A DNA stretch of 64,000 nt from Acrocarpospora pleiomorpha. Its GTDB lineage: Bacteria > Actinomycetota > Actinomycetes > Streptosporangiales > Streptosporangiaceae. Location: assembly GCF_009687885.1 (NCBI RefSeq), contig NZ_BLAF01000017.1, positions 62,001 through 126,000 on the forward strand, in the 5' to 3' direction. Within the stretch, counting starts at the first letter, position 1. Every line of letters starts with the position of its first letter. Made by a program: the position numbers and the translations under genes. Shown here piece by piece: positions 7,596-16,720 of the stretch. The notes below the pieces were generated by a model that saw only the letters and a list, made by a program, of their open reading frames with translations, was not told where the DNA came from and made no database searches.

Positions 7596-9217
7596 GCGCC
7601 TACGCGGGCACCGGGCGGCTGATCCGGCTGGCCGCGCGCCGCGACCGCGTCCAGCTGCCGGTCTGGATCATCGGTGCCGCCGTGCTGGCGGCGGCGGGCG
7701 CGGCGGCCGTCGCCGACGAGTTCCCCACCGAGGAGAGCCGGGCCACCGCGCTGCGCGGCGCCGGCGGCAGCCCCGCCGTCCTGCTGATGCGCGGCGCGCC
7801 GGTCGGCACCGACCTCGGCGCCATGCTGAACTTCCGCAACCTCGCGTCCCTGCTGGTGATGGCCGCGCTGATGAGCACGTTCGCCGTGGTCCGGCACACC
7901 CGGCGGAACGAGGAGACCGGGCGGGCCGAGCTGATCGGCGCGGGCAGCGTGGGCCGCCACGCCGGGCTGACCGCCGCGCTCGCCCTGACGTTCGCGGCGA
8001 ACCTCCTGTTCGGCCTGGTGCTGACCGGCACCCTGCTGGCGGCCGGACTGCCCGCCGACGGCTCGCTCGCGTTCGGCGCCGCGTGCGCCGTCACCGGCAT
8101 GGCGTTCGCCGGGCTCGCCGCCGTCGCCGCGCAGCTGTTCCAGGGCGCCCGCGCCGCCAACGCCTTCGCCGCCACCTCCGTCGGGGTGGCCTACCTGCTT
8201 CGCGGCGTCGGCGACGCGCTCGGCGAGCGGGCCGCCGACGGCATCCAGGTGACCACCGCCTGGCCGACCTGGCTGTCGCCGATCGGGTGGGGCATGGAGG
8301 TGCGCCCCTTCGGCGCGGAACGCTGGTGGGTGCTCGCGCTGCCGGTCGCGCTGCTCGCCGCCACCGCGCGCGGCGCGTTCGTCCTGGTCGACCGGCGGGA
8401 CCTGGGCGCGGGGCTGATCCCCGACCGGCCGGGACCGGCGGCGGGCTCGCGCGCACTGCTCAGCCCGCTCGGGCTGGCCTGGCGACTGCACCGCGCCTCG
8501 ATCCTCGGCTGGGTGACGGGCAGTGTGGTCTTCGGCGTCGGGATCGGCTCACTCGGGAAGTCCGTGAACGACGCGATGAGCGAGAACACGGGAGCCACCA
8601 AGCTGATCAACCAGCTCGCCGGAAGCGGCGGCCCCGACCTGGTGGACGTGTACTTCGCCGCCATGATGAACGTGTTCGGGGTCCTGGCCGCCGGATTCGT
8701 CGTGCAGGCCCTGCTGCGGCTGCACGCGGAGGAGGCCGGGGGACCGGCGGAGGCGGTGCTGGGCACTGCCGTCGGCCGGGTCCGGTGGGCGCTCTCGCAC
8801 CTGGCCTGCGCGGCCGGGGGAGCGGCGGCCATGCTGGTGCTGGCCGGAGCGGCCGCCGGGATCGCCGACGCGGCCGCCGGCGGAGACGAGGGTGTGGCGA
8901 CCCTGATCGGCGCCGGGCTGGCCCAGCTGCCCGCGGCGCTGACCGTGGCCGGTTTCGTCGTCCTGGTGTTCGGCGGCCTGCCCCGCCTGGTGGTCACGCT
9001 GGCCTGGGCCGCGCTCGGGGTGAGCATCGCCTGCGGTCTCCTCGGCGCCGTGCTCGGCCTGCCCCAGGCGGTCCGCGACTTGTCGCCGTTCAGCCACGTG
9101 CCGTCGATCCCGGCGGTGGACCTCACCCCCGGGCCGATCGCGGCGCTGACGGCGGTGGCGGCGGCCCTGGCCGCGGCCGGTCTCGTGCTGTTCCGCCGAC
9201 GCGACCTGGCCCCCTGA
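7592..9217 (+). CDS. ABC exporter permease, about 12 membrane spans (541 aa)
   Basis: A hydrophobic protein with roughly twelve predicted membrane segments in two similar halves. Segments include WIIGAAVLAAAGAAAVA and ILGWVTGSVVFGVGIGSL. The two-half layout resembles large actinobacterial ABC-2-type exporters associated with antibiotic efflux, such as the tetronasin-resistance type. It overlaps the truncated ATPase by four bases (ATGA), so both formed one operon. Since the insertion breaks the ATPase, this permease is probably left without its partner, or is transcribed from an element promoter. The substrate is unknown. Confidence 0.75.
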   Translation: MSAYAGTGRLIRLAARRDRVQLPVWIIGAAVLAAAGAAAVADEFPTEESRATALRGAGGSPAVLLMRGAPVGTDLGAMLNFRNLASLLVMAALMSTFAVVRHTRRNEETGRAELIGAGSVGRHAGLTAALALTFAANLLFGLVLTGTLLAAGLPADGSLAFGAACAVTGMAFAGLAAVAAQLFQGARAANAFAATSVGVAYLLRGVGDALGERAADGIQVTTAWPTWLSPIGWGMEVRPFGAERWWVLALPVALLAATARGAFVLVDRRDLGAGLIPDRPGPAAGSRALLSPLGLAWRLHRASILGWVTGSVVFGVGIGSLGKSVNDAMSENTGATKLINQLAGSGGPDLVDVYFAAMMNVFGVLAAGFVVQALLRLHAEEAGGPAEAVLGTAVGRVRWALSHLACAAGGAAAMLVLAGAAAGIADAAAGGDEGVATLIGAGLAQLPAALTVAGFVVLVFGGLPRLVVTLAWAALGVSIACGLLGAVLGLPQAVRDLSPFSHVPSIPAVDLTPGPIAALTAVAAALAAAGLVLFRRRDLAP

Positions 9218-9242
9218 TCAAGAGGGGCTGTTTAATGCCGGT

Positions 9243-10910
9243 ATGACCGATCCCCATCCGCTGATCCCCAACATGCGGCTGGATGAGCTGCTGTCCGAAC
9301 TTCAGACCAGGCTCACCGCCGTCCTCGCCACCCGCGACCGGGTGCACACCCTGCTCGAGGCCGTTGTCTCCATCGGCAGCGACCTGCAACTGGAGGTCGT
9401 GCTCCGGCGCATCGTCGAGACCGCCGTCCGGCTGGTGGACGCCGGATACGGCGCGCTCGGCGTCATCGGCGAGGAGAGCACCCTGCTGGAGTTCATCCCC
9501 GTCGGCCTGAGCGAGGAGGAGATCGCCAAGATCGAGCACTGGCCGCACGGTCTCGGCCTGCTCGGCCTGCTGATCAAGGAACCGGCGCCGCTGCGGCTCG
9601 CCCGCATCTCCGACCACCCCGAGTCCTACGGCTTCCCGCCCGGCCACCCGCCCATGGGAAGCTTCCTCGGCGTGCCCATCCGGGTGCGGGAGGAGGTGTT
9701 CGGCAACCTCTACCTGACCGAGAAGCGCGGCGGCGCCGAGTTCGACGAGGAGGACCAGGCCGTCGTCACCGCGCTGGCCACCGCCGCCGGCGTCGCCATC
9801 GAGAACGCCCGGCTGTACGAGGAGACCCGCCGCAGGGAGATCTGGCTCCAGGCCTCCACCGAAGTCACCACCAGCCTGCTGTCGGGTGAGGACGTCGACA
9901 CCGTCCTCACCCAGGTGGCCCGCCGGGTCCGCGAGATGGCCGACGCCGACGTCACCACCATCCTGTTCCCGGCCGGGGACGCCCTCCGCGTGGTGATCGC
10001 CGAAGGCGCCGACGGGCTCATCGGCACCCGGGCCGAGCTGACCGGCTCGCTTCCCGGCCAGGCCTATGTCAGCGGGGAACCGCACATGGTCAGCGACCTG
10101 GGCACCTCGGACATCGGCGCGGCGGCGGCCGTCCCGCTCGGCGCCGCCGGGTCCGTGCGCGGCGTGCTGTCGCTGGGCAAACGCCCCGGCAGGTTCCCGT
10201 TCACCCCGTCGATGCTGCGCATGCTGCACGCCTTCGCCGGTCAGGCCGCCATCGCCCTGGAACTGGCCGAGGTCCGCCAGGACGCCGAACGCCTGAGCCT
10301 GCTGGAGGACCGCGACCGCATCGCCAAGGACCTGCACGACGTCGTCATCCAGCGGCTGTTCGCGGTCGCCATGACCCTGATGAGCACGGTCCGGCTGGTC
10401 GAACACCCGGAGGCTTCCGGGCGGCTGCGCCACGCGATCGACGAGCTGGACGAGACCATCCGGCAGATCCGCTCCACCATCTTCGCCCTGCAGGTCCCCC
10501 GCGACGAGGCCGAGCCGAGCTTGCGGGCCAGGATCGTGGACCTGGTGGAGAGCGCCCGCGGCCACCTCGGCTTCATGCCCGGGCTACGCCTGGAAGGCCC
10601 GCTCGACAACGCGGTGCCCGCGCCGGTCGCCGCCCACGTGCTCGCCGTCCTCCAGGAAGCCCTCTCCAACCTGGTACGGCACGCCAAAGCCTCCCGCGCG
10701 GACGTCTCCGCCGAGGTGACCGGCGGCCAGATCATCCTGCTGGTCGAGGACAACGGCATCGGCCTGCCCGGCGACGGCCGCAGAAGCGGCCTGCGCAACC
10801 TGGAGGAACGCGCGTCGCAGCTCGGCGGCACTTTCCAGGCCGACGCGCCCGACACGGGCGGCACGCGGCTGACCTGGAGCGCCCCGCTTACTCCGTCCGT
10901 TCAGCCTTGA
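9243..10910 (+). CDS. GAF-domain sensor histidine kinase, DevS/DosT-like (555 aa)
   Basis: Two GAF domains occupy about residues 35-185 and 205-345. They are followed by a HisKA_3 dimerisation domain with the phosphorylated His365 in [16 protein letters not shown], and an HATPase domain with [21 protein letters not shown] and GLRNLEERA motifs (about 450-550). No membrane segment, so it is cytoplasmic. DevS-type kinases sense oxygen, NO, CO or redox state through the first GAF domain (family knowledge); haem binding here is not proven. The convergent gene at 10888-11529 encodes a matching NarL-type regulator, and the two stop regions overlap by 23 bp. Confidence 0.85.
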   Translation: MTDPHPLIPNMRLDELLSELQTRLTAVLATRDRVHTLLEAVVSIGSDLQLEVVLRRIVETAVRLVDAGYGALGVIGEESTLLEFIPVGLSEEEIAKIEHWPHGLGLLGLLIKEPAPLRLARISDHPESYGFPPGHPPMGSFLGVPIRVREEVFGNLYLTEKRGGAEFDEEDQAVVTALATAAGVAIENARLYEETRRREIWLQASTEVTTSLLSGEDVDTVLTQVARRVREMADADVTTILFPAGDALRVVIAEGADGLIGTRAELTGSLPGQAYVSGEPHMVSDLGTSDIGAAAAVPLGAAGSVRGVLSLGKRPGRFPFTPSMLRMLHAFAGQAAIALELAEVRQDAERLSLLEDRDRIAKDLHDVVIQRLFAVAMTLMSTVRLVEHPEASGRLRHAIDELDETIRQIRSTIFALQVPRDEAEPSLRARIVDLVESARGHLGFMPGLRLEGPLDNAVPAPVAAHVLAVLQEALSNLVRHAKASRADVSAEVTGGQIILLVEDNGIGLPGDGRRSGLRNLEERASQLGGTFQADAPDTGGTRLTWSAPLTPSVQP

Positions 10911-11529
10911 GCCGGGCCGCCAGGGCGGCGGCCTGCGTACGGCGCTGCATGCTGAGCTTGCTCAGCAGATTGGACACGTAGTTCTTGACGGTCTTCTCCG
11001 CCAGGAACATGCGCTCGCCGATCTGCCGGTTGGTGAGACCCTCGCCGATCAGCTCCAGGATGTGGCGCTCCTGCTCCGAGAGCGCGGCCAGCGGGTCCTT
11101 CTTGGTCGCCTGGTCGCGTAACCGCTGCAACATGGTGGCGGTGGTCCGCGGATCCAGCAGCGACTCGCCCCTGGCGACCGTGCGCACCGCGCCCACCAGG
11201 TCCGAGCCGTGGATCTGCTTCAGCACGTATCCGGAGGCGCCCGCCATGACGGCGGTGAACAGGGCCTCGTCGTCGGCGTACGAGGTCAGCATCAGGCAGG
11301 CCAGCGACGGCACCCGGGACCGCACCTCCCGGCACACGTCCACGCCGCTGCCGTCGGGCAGCCGCACGTCCAGGACCGCCACGTCGGGCATGAGCGCCGG
11401 AATGCGGGCCAGCGCGGATTCGGCGGTTCCGGCCTCACCGACGATCTCGATGTCATCCTCGGCGGACAGCAGGGCCGCGACACCGCGGCGGACCACCTCA
11501 TGGTCGTCGACCAGAAACACGCGAATCAT
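10888..11529 (-). CDS. NarL/DevR-family response regulator (213 aa)
   Basis: The receiver domain starts [16 protein letters not shown], with the acidic pair Asp8-Asp9, phospho-acceptor Asp54 in [11 protein letters not shown] and Lys in GYVLKQI. A C-terminal LuxR-type HTH follows ([20 protein letters not shown], then [16 protein letters not shown]), as in DevR/DosR. The long open frame extends to 13638, but the true start is the ATG at 11529, judged from the receiver fold. It is encoded opposite to the kinase and overlaps its 3' end by 23 bp. Directly upstream is a DevR-like palindrome shared with the phosphoketolase gene, so autoregulation is plausible. Confidence 0.9.
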   Translation of the reverse strand: MIRVFLVDDHEVVRRGVAALLSAEDDIEIVGEAGTAESALARIPALMPDVAVLDVRLPDGSGVDVCREVRSRVPSLACLMLTSYADDEALFTAVMAGASGYVLKQIHGSDLVGAVRTVARGESLLDPRTTATMLQRLRDQATKKDPLAALSEQERHILELIGEGLTNRQIGERMFLAEKTVKNYVSNLLSKLSMQRRTQAAALAARLKAERTE

Positions 11530-11561
11530 GACTCTGAACTTAAGCCCCCGTTCGACTTTGT

Positions 11562-11585
11562 GGGTAGGGACAAAGGTCCCTACCC
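11562..11585. promoter_or_regulatory. DevR/DosR-type palindromic operator
   Basis: GGGTAGGGAC and GTCCCTACCC form a perfect 10-bp inverted repeat around AAAG. The inner 14 bases GGGACAAAGGTCCC fit the known DosR box core GGGACTWWAGTCCC except for the two bases flanking the centre. The site lies 33 bp upstream of the regulator start and 31 bp upstream of the phosphoketolase start, so it can serve both divergent genes. Confidence 0.75.
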
Positions 11586-11616
11586 GATCATCTCGGCAGC
11601 GGAGAGGCTCAGCGAC

Positions 11617-13938
11617 ATGGACACCCTGGAGAGAGTGCACGCCTACTGGCGCGCCGCCAACTACCTGGCGGTCGGGCAGATCTACCTGCTGGACAACCCC
11701 CTGCTGGCCGAGCCGCTGCGCCCGGCCCACATCAAGCCGCGCCTGCTCGGCCACTGGGGCACCACACCCGGCCTGAACTTCTGCTTCGCCCACCTCAACC
11801 GGGTGATCGCCGAACGCGGCCAGGACATGATCTACATCGCCGGGCCGGGCCACGGCGGTCCAGCCGCGGTCGCGCACTCCTGGCTGGAAGGCTCCTACAC
11901 CGAGACCTACCCCGCGATCACCCAGGACGCCGAGGGCATGCGGAAGCTCTTCCGCCAGTTCTCCTTCCCCGGCGGCATCCCCAGCCACGTCGCGCCCGAG
12001 ACACCGGGCTCCATCCACGAGGGCGGCGAGCTCGGCTACTCCCTGGCGCACGCCTACGGCGCCGCCTTCGACAACCCCGCCCTGGTGGTGGCCTGCGTCA
12101 TCGGCGACGGCGAGGCCGAAACCGGCCCCCTGGCCGCCAGCTGGCACTCCAACAAGTTCCTCGACCCGTCCCGCGACGGCGCCGTCCTGCCCATCCTGCA
12201 CCTCAACGGCTACAAGATCGCCAACCCCACGATCCTGTCCAGGATCCCCGAACCCGACCTGCTCAACCTCCTGGAGGGGTACGGCTATCGCCCCCACATC
12301 GTCGCCGGCCACGACCCCGCCGTCATGCACGGCCTCATGGCCGAAACCCTGGACCGGGTCCTCGATGAGATCGCGGACTACCAGGCCGGCCGCGCCGCGC
12401 GGCTGCCGATGATCGTGTTGCGTACCCCCAAGGGCTGGACGGGCCCGCGCGAGGTCGACGGCCGGCCCGTCGAGGGGACCTGGCGCTCCCACCAGGTGCC
12501 CCTGGCCGCGGTGCGGGACAACCCCGCGCACCTGGCCTTGCTGGAGGAGTGGATGCGCTCCTACCGGCCCGAGGAGCTGTTCGACGCCGAAGGACGCCCG
12601 GTCGCCGAGATCCTGCAGACCGTGCCGGAAGGGCCGCTCCGGATGAGCGCCAGCCCGCACGCCAATGGGGGAGAGTTGCTGCGCCCGCTGGTCCTGCCCG
12701 ACTTCCGGGATTACGCCGTCGAGGTGCCGGAACCCGGGACCGCGACGACCGAGCCGACCCGCGTGCTCGGCCGGTTCCTGCGCGACGTCATCGCCGCCAA
12801 TCCGGAGACCTTCCGGCTGATGGGCCCCGACGAGACGGACTCCAACCGCCTCTCGGCCGTCTTCGAGGTCACCAGCCGCGCCTGGAACGCCGAGATCCTC
12901 CCCGTCGACGAGAACCTGGCGGCGGGCGGGCGGGTCATGGAGGTCCTGTCCGAGCACCTGTGCCAGGGCTGGCTGGAGGGCTACCTCCTCACCGGCAGGC
13001 ACGGCCTGTTCAACTGCTACGAGGCTTTCATCCACATCGTCGACGCCATGTTCAACCAGCACGCCAAGTGGCTGGACGCGTCCAGGAAGATCGCCTGGAG
13101 GCGCCCGGTCGCCTCGCTCAACTACCTGCTCTCCTCGCACGTCTGGCGCCAGGACCACAACGGCTTCAGCCACCAGGACCCCGGCTTCCTCGACGTCGTC
13201 GTCAACAAGAAGGCCTCCGTCGTCCGCGTCTACCTGCCCCCGGACGCCAACACCCTGCTCTCGGTCGGCGACCACTGCCTGCGCTCCCGCGACTACGTCA
13301 ACGTGATCGTGGCCGGGAAGCAGCCGGTCCTCGACCTGTTCACCATGGAGGAGGCGATCGCCCACTGCACCCGCGGCCTCGGCATCGTCGAATGGGCCTC
13401 CAACGACGCGGGCGCCCAGCCCGACGTGGTGCTCGCCTGCGCCGGAGACGTGCCCACCCTGGAAGTCCTCGCCGCCGCCGCCCTGCTCCGCGAACACCTT
13501 CCCGAGCTGAAGGTGCGCGTGGTCAACGTCGTCGACCTCATGCGCCTGCAACCGCCGTCCGAGCACCCGCACGGCATGCCCGACGCCGAATTCGACGCCA
13601 TCTTCACCCCCGGCAAGCCGATCGTCTTCAACTTCCACGGCTACCCGTCACTCATCCACGGCCTCACCTACCGCCGCACCGGCCACGACAACATCCACGT
13701 CCGCGGCTACAAGGAGGAGGGCACCACGACCACCCCCTTCGACATGGCCATGCTCAACGACATCGACCGCTACCACCTGGTCATGGACGTCATCGACCGC
13801 GTCCCCGGCCTGCGCGTGGAAGCCGCCCACCTCCGCCAGCGCATGTCGGACGCCCGCCTCCACGCCCGCGCCCACACCCGCACCTACGGCGAGGACGCTC
13901 CGGAAATCCGCGACTGGACCTGGCCCTGGGACAGGTAG
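11617..13938 (+). CDS. xfp: Phosphoketolase (xylulose-5-phosphate/fructose-6-phosphate) (773 aa)
   Basis: A thiamine-diphosphate enzyme that splits xylulose-5-phosphate or fructose-6-phosphate with phosphate into acetyl phosphate plus an aldose phosphate. Family hallmarks are visible: [16 protein letters not shown] at the N-terminus, [27 protein letters not shown], the TPP motif [12 protein letters not shown], and C-terminal [14 protein letters not shown] with [15 protein letters not shown]. Length is normal for the family (about 790). The start ATG at 11617 has GGAGAGG upstream, and the frame upstream of it is non-coding. Placement behind a DevR-like box suggests induction at low oxygen, where acetyl phosphate formation would yield ATP. 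Confidence 0.93.
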   Translation: MDTLERVHAYWRAANYLAVGQIYLLDNPLLAEPLRPAHIKPRLLGHWGTTPGLNFCFAHLNRVIAERGQDMIYIAGPGHGGPAAVAHSWLEGSYTETYPAITQDAEGMRKLFRQFSFPGGIPSHVAPETPGSIHEGGELGYSLAHAYGAAFDNPALVVACVIGDGEAETGPLAASWHSNKFLDPSRDGAVLPILHLNGYKIANPTILSRIPEPDLLNLLEGYGYRPHIVAGHDPAVMHGLMAETLDRVLDEIADYQAGRAARLPMIVLRTPKGWTGPREVDGRPVEGTWRSHQVPLAAVRDNPAHLALLEEWMRSYRPEELFDAEGRPVAEILQTVPEGPLRMSASPHANGGELLRPLVLPDFRDYAVEVPEPGTATTEPTRVLGRFLRDVIAANPETFRLMGPDETDSNRLSAVFEVTSRAWNAEILPVDENLAAGGRVMEVLSEHLCQGWLEGYLLTGRHGLFNCYEAFIHIVDAMFNQHAKWLDASRKIAWRRPVASLNYLLSSHVWRQDHNGFSHQDPGFLDVVVNKKASVVRVYLPPDANTLLSVGDHCLRSRDYVNVIVAGKQPVLDLFTMEEAIAHCTRGLGIVEWASNDAGAQPDVVLACAGDVPTLEVLAAAALLREHLPELKVRVVNVVDLMRLQPPSEHPHGMPDAEFDAIFTPGKPIVFNFHGYPSLIHGLTYRRTGHDNIHVRGYKEEGTTTTPFDMAMLNDIDRYHLVMDVIDRVPGLRVEAAHLRQRMSDARLHARAHTRTYGEDAPEIRDWTWPWDR

Positions 13939-13947
13939 GCCGGTTTC

Positions 13948-14745
13948 TCACCTGGGGGCCTGGACGGCGAAGCCGCGGGGGAGTTCCAGCCGGTGCCGGC
14001 TCAGCAGGCCGGGGTCGGCGAGGATGGTGGCCGTCGGGCCGTCGGCGGCGATGGTTCCGCCGGACAGGATGAGGGAGCGTTCGCACAGTTCGAGGGCGTA
14101 GGGCAAGTCGTGGGTGACCATGAGGACGGTGACGTCCAGGTCGCGCAGGATGTCGGCGAGTTCGCGGCGGGCGGCCGAGTCCAGGTTGGAGGACGGTTCG
14201 TCCAGGACCAGGATTTCGGGTTCCATGGCCAGCACGGTCGCCACCGCGACGCGGCGGCGCTGGCCGCCGGACAGGTGGTGCGGCGGCCGGTCGATCATGT
14301 CGAGCATGCCGACGCGTTCCAGCGCCTCCTGGACGCGCCGATTCAGTTGCGGGCCGCGGATGCCGAAGTTGGCCGGGCCGAACGCCACGTCCTCGCGGAC
14401 CGTGGGCATGAACAGCTGGTCGTCGGGGTCCTGGAAGACCAGTCCGACCCGGCGGCGGATCTCCCGCAGGTTGTCGCGGGTCACCGGCAGGCCGCCTACC
14501 GAGACCGTGCCGAGGCTGGCGGCGAGGATGCCGTTCAGATGCATCACCAGCGTGGTCTTTCCCGCGCCGTTCGGGCCGAGCAGCGCGACCCGTTCCCCCC
14601 GCTCGATGGACAGGTCCACGCCGAACAGGGCCTGGGTGCCGTCCGGGTAGGCGTGCATCAGGCCTTGGACCAGCAGCGAGTTCGCAACAGTCCTCCGAGC
14701 AGTACGGCGATCGCGGTCATGGGGAGCGTGGCGGCCAGGGCCCAC
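13948..14745 (-). CDS. cbiO: Ni/Co ECF transporter ATPase CbiO (265 aa, start uncertain)
   Basis: A complete ABC ATPase with Walker A LLGPNGAGKTT, Q-loop VFQDPDDQLF (typical of CbiO/EcfA), signature LSGGQRRRVAVA, Walker B ILVLDEPSSNLD and switch His in VTHDLPYAL. It powers uptake with CbiM/N/Q. The start is ambiguous. The ATG at 14658 overlaps the cbiQ stop as TGATG but would drop the first conserved strand (LLVQGLMHAYPDG). The only canonical start that keeps it is ATG 14745, deep inside cbiQ, with CTG 14676 possible. The stop is 9 bp from the convergent phosphoketolase stop. Confidence 0.8.
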   Translation of the reverse strand: MGPGRHAPHDRDRRTARRTVANSLLVQGLMHAYPDGTQALFGVDLSIERGERVALLGPNGAGKTTLVMHLNGILAASLGTVSVGGLPVTRDNLREIRRRVGLVFQDPDDQLFMPTVREDVAFGPANFGIRGPQLNRRVQEALERVGMLDMIDRPPHHLSGGQRRRVAVATVLAMEPEILVLDEPSSNLDSAARRELADILRDLDVTVLMVTHDLPYALELCERSLILSGGTIAADGPTATILADPGLLSRHRLELPRGFAVQAPR

Positions 14746-15050
14746 TGCGCCGCGGAGCCCGGCACGTCGTGGATGATCGGCATGGTTCCGGTGTAGCCGC
14801 GGCTGAGCATGGCCAGGTGCACGCGTTCACCGCGTTCATAGGAGCGGATGAACAGGGCTCCGGCCGAGCGGGCCACGACGGGCAGGTGCCGGATGTCCTT
14901 CGCCACGAAGGCGCGGGACTCGCGGGCGACGCGCATCCGGCGCATCTCGTCCACGATCACATCGACGTAGCGGAGCATGAAAGTGGCGATCTGCGTCAGC
15001 ATCGCGGGCAGCCGCATCCGCTGGGCGCCGAGCAGGCCACGCCACCACCC
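14658..15050 (-). pseudogene. cbiQ: Truncated CbiQ transmembrane subunit, C-terminal part only
   Basis: The frame gives RGLLGAQRMRLPAMLTQIA, then a helical coupling region and DVIVDEMRRMRVARESRAF with FIRSYERGERVHLAMLSRGYTG. These are the C-terminal half of CbiQ, including the A-x-x-x-R-G/E-R coupling helices that touch the ATPase. A complete CbiQ has about 230-260 residues and several N-terminal membrane spans; here only about 120-130 codons remain, directly fused to the end of cbiM/N without a start of its own other than an internal ATG at 15017. This reads as an internal deletion that joined cbiM/N to the middle of cbiQ. Confidence 0.75.
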
Positions 15051-16018
15051 ACGGCCAGCGAGGCGCCCACCCCGATGAGGCCCGCCGCTCCTGCTGACAG
15101 CCGTTCGTTTTCGACACCTTTGACGCCGTAGTCGGCGAGCGCGGAGTCTCCCAGGGGATGGTCTTCAGCCTGGGACAGGAAACCCAGATCGGCGGCGACC
15201 CGCTCCAGACCGTCGGGGCTGGCCGAGGCGTAGAAGCTGACCACTCCCGCGAGTACGGCGGCCGCGGCCACCCCGCCAAGCAGGAACGCCCGGGTTCGGG
15301 GCGCCGCTGCGCGGGCGGGTGGGTGCTGCGCGACCGGCTCGCCGGATGCCGTGCGCAGCTGGACTTGCCCGGACAGCCCGCGGGCTCCGTAGACCAGGTC
15401 GGGGCGCACGGCGAGCACCGCGGTCACCGTCAGCGCCGTGATCGCGCCCTCACCCAGGCCGATGATCACATGCACGCCGCCCATGGCCAGGGCGACCTTC
15501 ACCGGATCGATTGAGGAGGTCCCGCCGATCGCGTACAGCGCGGTGAAGACCAGCGCGGCCACCGGCACCGAGACCGCGGCTCCGGCGAAGGCGGCCACGC
15601 CGACGCCGGTACGGCTGCGCGGGACGATCACGCGGACCGCGCGGAACGTTCCATATCCGGCCAGGACCGTCACGAGCCCCATCAAGGTGATGTTGATCTC
15701 CAGCGCGGTCAGACCCCCGTCGGCGAAGAACAGAGCCTGAACCGCGATGACCACCGCGACACACAAGAACCCGGTGTACGGCCCGACCAGGATCGCCGCC
15801 AACGCGCCGCCGAGCAGATGGCCGCTGGTCCCGGCGCCGACGGGGAAGTTGAGCATCTGGGCGGCGAAGACGAAGGCGGCCACCAGCCCGGCCATCGGCG
15901 CCATCCGCTCATCCAGTTCCTTGCGCGCGCCGCGCAGGCAGACGGCGATGCCGCCCGCGGCCACGGCCGCGCCGGCCACCGATAGGGCGACGGTGAAGAA
16001 GCCGTCGGGTACGTGCAC
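14996..16018 (-). CDS. cbiM: CbiM/NikM substrate-binding component with fused N-type (PDGLE) domain, 3' end altered
   Basis: A membrane S-component for Ni or Co uptake. The GTG at 16018 is preferred over ATG 16021 because it yields Met-His-Val-Pro-Asp-Gly, putting the metal-binding His at position 2 as the family requires. GGAGG upstream also sits better for this start. Family motifs include PMAGLVAAFVFAAQMLNFPVGAGTSGH and LGEGAITALTV. From about residue 245 there is a linker, a membrane span and a PDGLE domain (SPDGLERVAADLGFL...DYGVKGVENE), replacing a separate CbiN. After GASLAVGGGV the frame continues 11 odd residues (CSAPSGCGCPRC end) across a junction into cbiQ DNA. Confidence 0.8.
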   Translation of the reverse strand: MHVPDGFFTVALSVAGAAVAAGGIAVCLRGARKELDERMAPMAGLVAAFVFAAQMLNFPVGAGTSGHLLGGALAAILVGPYTGFLCVAVVIAVQALFFADGGLTALEINITLMGLVTVLAGYGTFRAVRVIVPRSRTGVGVAAFAGAAVSVPVAALVFTALYAIGGTSSIDPVKVALAMGGVHVIIGLGEGAITALTVTAVLAVRPDLVYGARGLSGQVQLRTASGEPVAQHPPARAAAPRTRAFLLGGVAAAAVLAGVVSFYASASPDGLERVAADLGFLSQAEDHPLGDSALADYGVKGVENERLSAGAAGLIGVGASLAVGGGVACSAPSGCGCPRC

Positions 16019-16129
16019 CATGTCCTCCGGTTCGCGTCCGCGCCCGAAGGCGGCGGAAGGCGTCTCGGCCGTGCTCGCCCCGGGGGGCAGCGGTCGCGGC
16101 GAGTCAGCGCCTCACAACGCTGAGCTGTC

Positions 16130-16154
16130 AATATGTATGCACCCGTGAATATGT
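16130..16154. promoter_or_regulatory. Candidate ArsR-type operator upstream of cbiM
   Basis: Two direct AATATGT copies (16130-16136 and 16148-16154) are 18 bp apart in otherwise GC-rich DNA. The longer form AATATGTAT at 16130 also occurs, inverted, at 16657-16665 in the arsR/CDF divergent promoter, which suggests one regulator for both. Confidence 0.45.
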
Positions 16155-16254
16155 CAGAGACGGCGGAGTCGCGATCCGCAATCGGAGACCGGCTTGGAGA
16201 CGTCTTGACGATCGGAGGGCTGCCGGGGGGAGCTTGGCCGCGTCGGCGGGCAGA

Positions 16255-16602
16255 CTAGTCATGACGCGGAATGCGGGACACCTCGTGGTCGGCATGATGG
16301 ACGGCCTCGGCGATCAACGCGCGGATGTGCGAGTCGCGAGCCCGATAGAGCATCCGCCTGCCCTCTCGCCGGCAGGCGACCAGCCCGGCCAGCCGCAGCT
16401 TGGCCAGGTGCTGGGAGACCGCGGGACGGCTCGCCCCGACTGCCGCGACCAGGTTTCCGACGTCATGCTCGCCGTGGGCCAGGGCCCACAGCAGGCGGAG
16501 CCGAGTGGCGTCGCAGAGCATCCGGAATGCCGCGACCGCCACCTCTACCTGAGCGTCGGTCGGCTGGCCGCCGGTCGACTGGAGGTCTTCTTGCTGCTGC
16601 AT
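16255..16602 (-). CDS. ArsR/SmtB-family metal sensor with alpha-5 site (CzrA/NmtR-like)
   Basis: A small winged-helix repressor with HTH GNLVAAVGASRPAVSQHLAKLRLAGLV. The C-terminal helix carries D-x-H-x10-H-x2-H (Asp and His in DSHIRALI, then HHADH), the alpha-5 site used by CzrA and NmtR for Zn, Ni or Co. No alpha-3 cysteines are present. ATG 16602 is preferred; a GTG at 16629 would add nine residues. The CDF exporter is divergent at 16721 and the Ni/Co importer operon starts downstream, so metal-dependent derepression of efflux, and possibly control of uptake, is likely. Confidence 0.85.
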   Translation of the reverse strand: MQQQEDLQSTGGQPTDAQVEVAVAAFRMLCDATRLRLLWALAHGEHDVGNLVAAVGASRPAVSQHLAKLRLAGLVACRREGRRMLYRARDSHIRALIAEAVHHADHEVSRIPRHD

Positions 16603-16607
16603 AGTCG

Positions 16608-16640
16608 ACGCACCTAACACGTAACGCACCTAACATGTAA
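16608..16640. repeat. Tandem 16/17-bp repeat at the arsR promoter
   Basis: ACGCACCTAACACGTAA (16608-16624) and ACGCACCTAACATGTAA (16624-16640) are tandem copies differing at one base and sharing one A. They lie at the arsR start region, so they may be the binding site of ArsR itself or of another regulator. Confidence 0.6.
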
Positions 16641-16650
16641 TTGCGTGCGC

Positions 16651-16665
16651 ATATGAATACATATT
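16651..16665. promoter_or_regulatory. Candidate ArsR operator in the arsR-CDF intergenic region
   Basis: ATATG-AATA-CATAT (16651-16664) is an inverted repeat in an AT-rich island. The reverse strand reads AATATGTAT, the same nonamer found upstream of cbiM at 16130-16138. Position between divergent arsR and transporter genes fits a repressor site. Confidence 0.5.
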
Positions 16666-16720
16666 ACGGGGGATAACCCTTCTGTCATCCGCGCTCCGAT
16701 CAGACAGAGACGAGGAGCAG

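Noticed and set aside
16022..16254. Cobalamin riboswitch upstream of cbiM
   Set aside because: I looked for the B12-box core and the usual long structured leader. The box is absent, and the region instead has AT-rich operator-like repeats.
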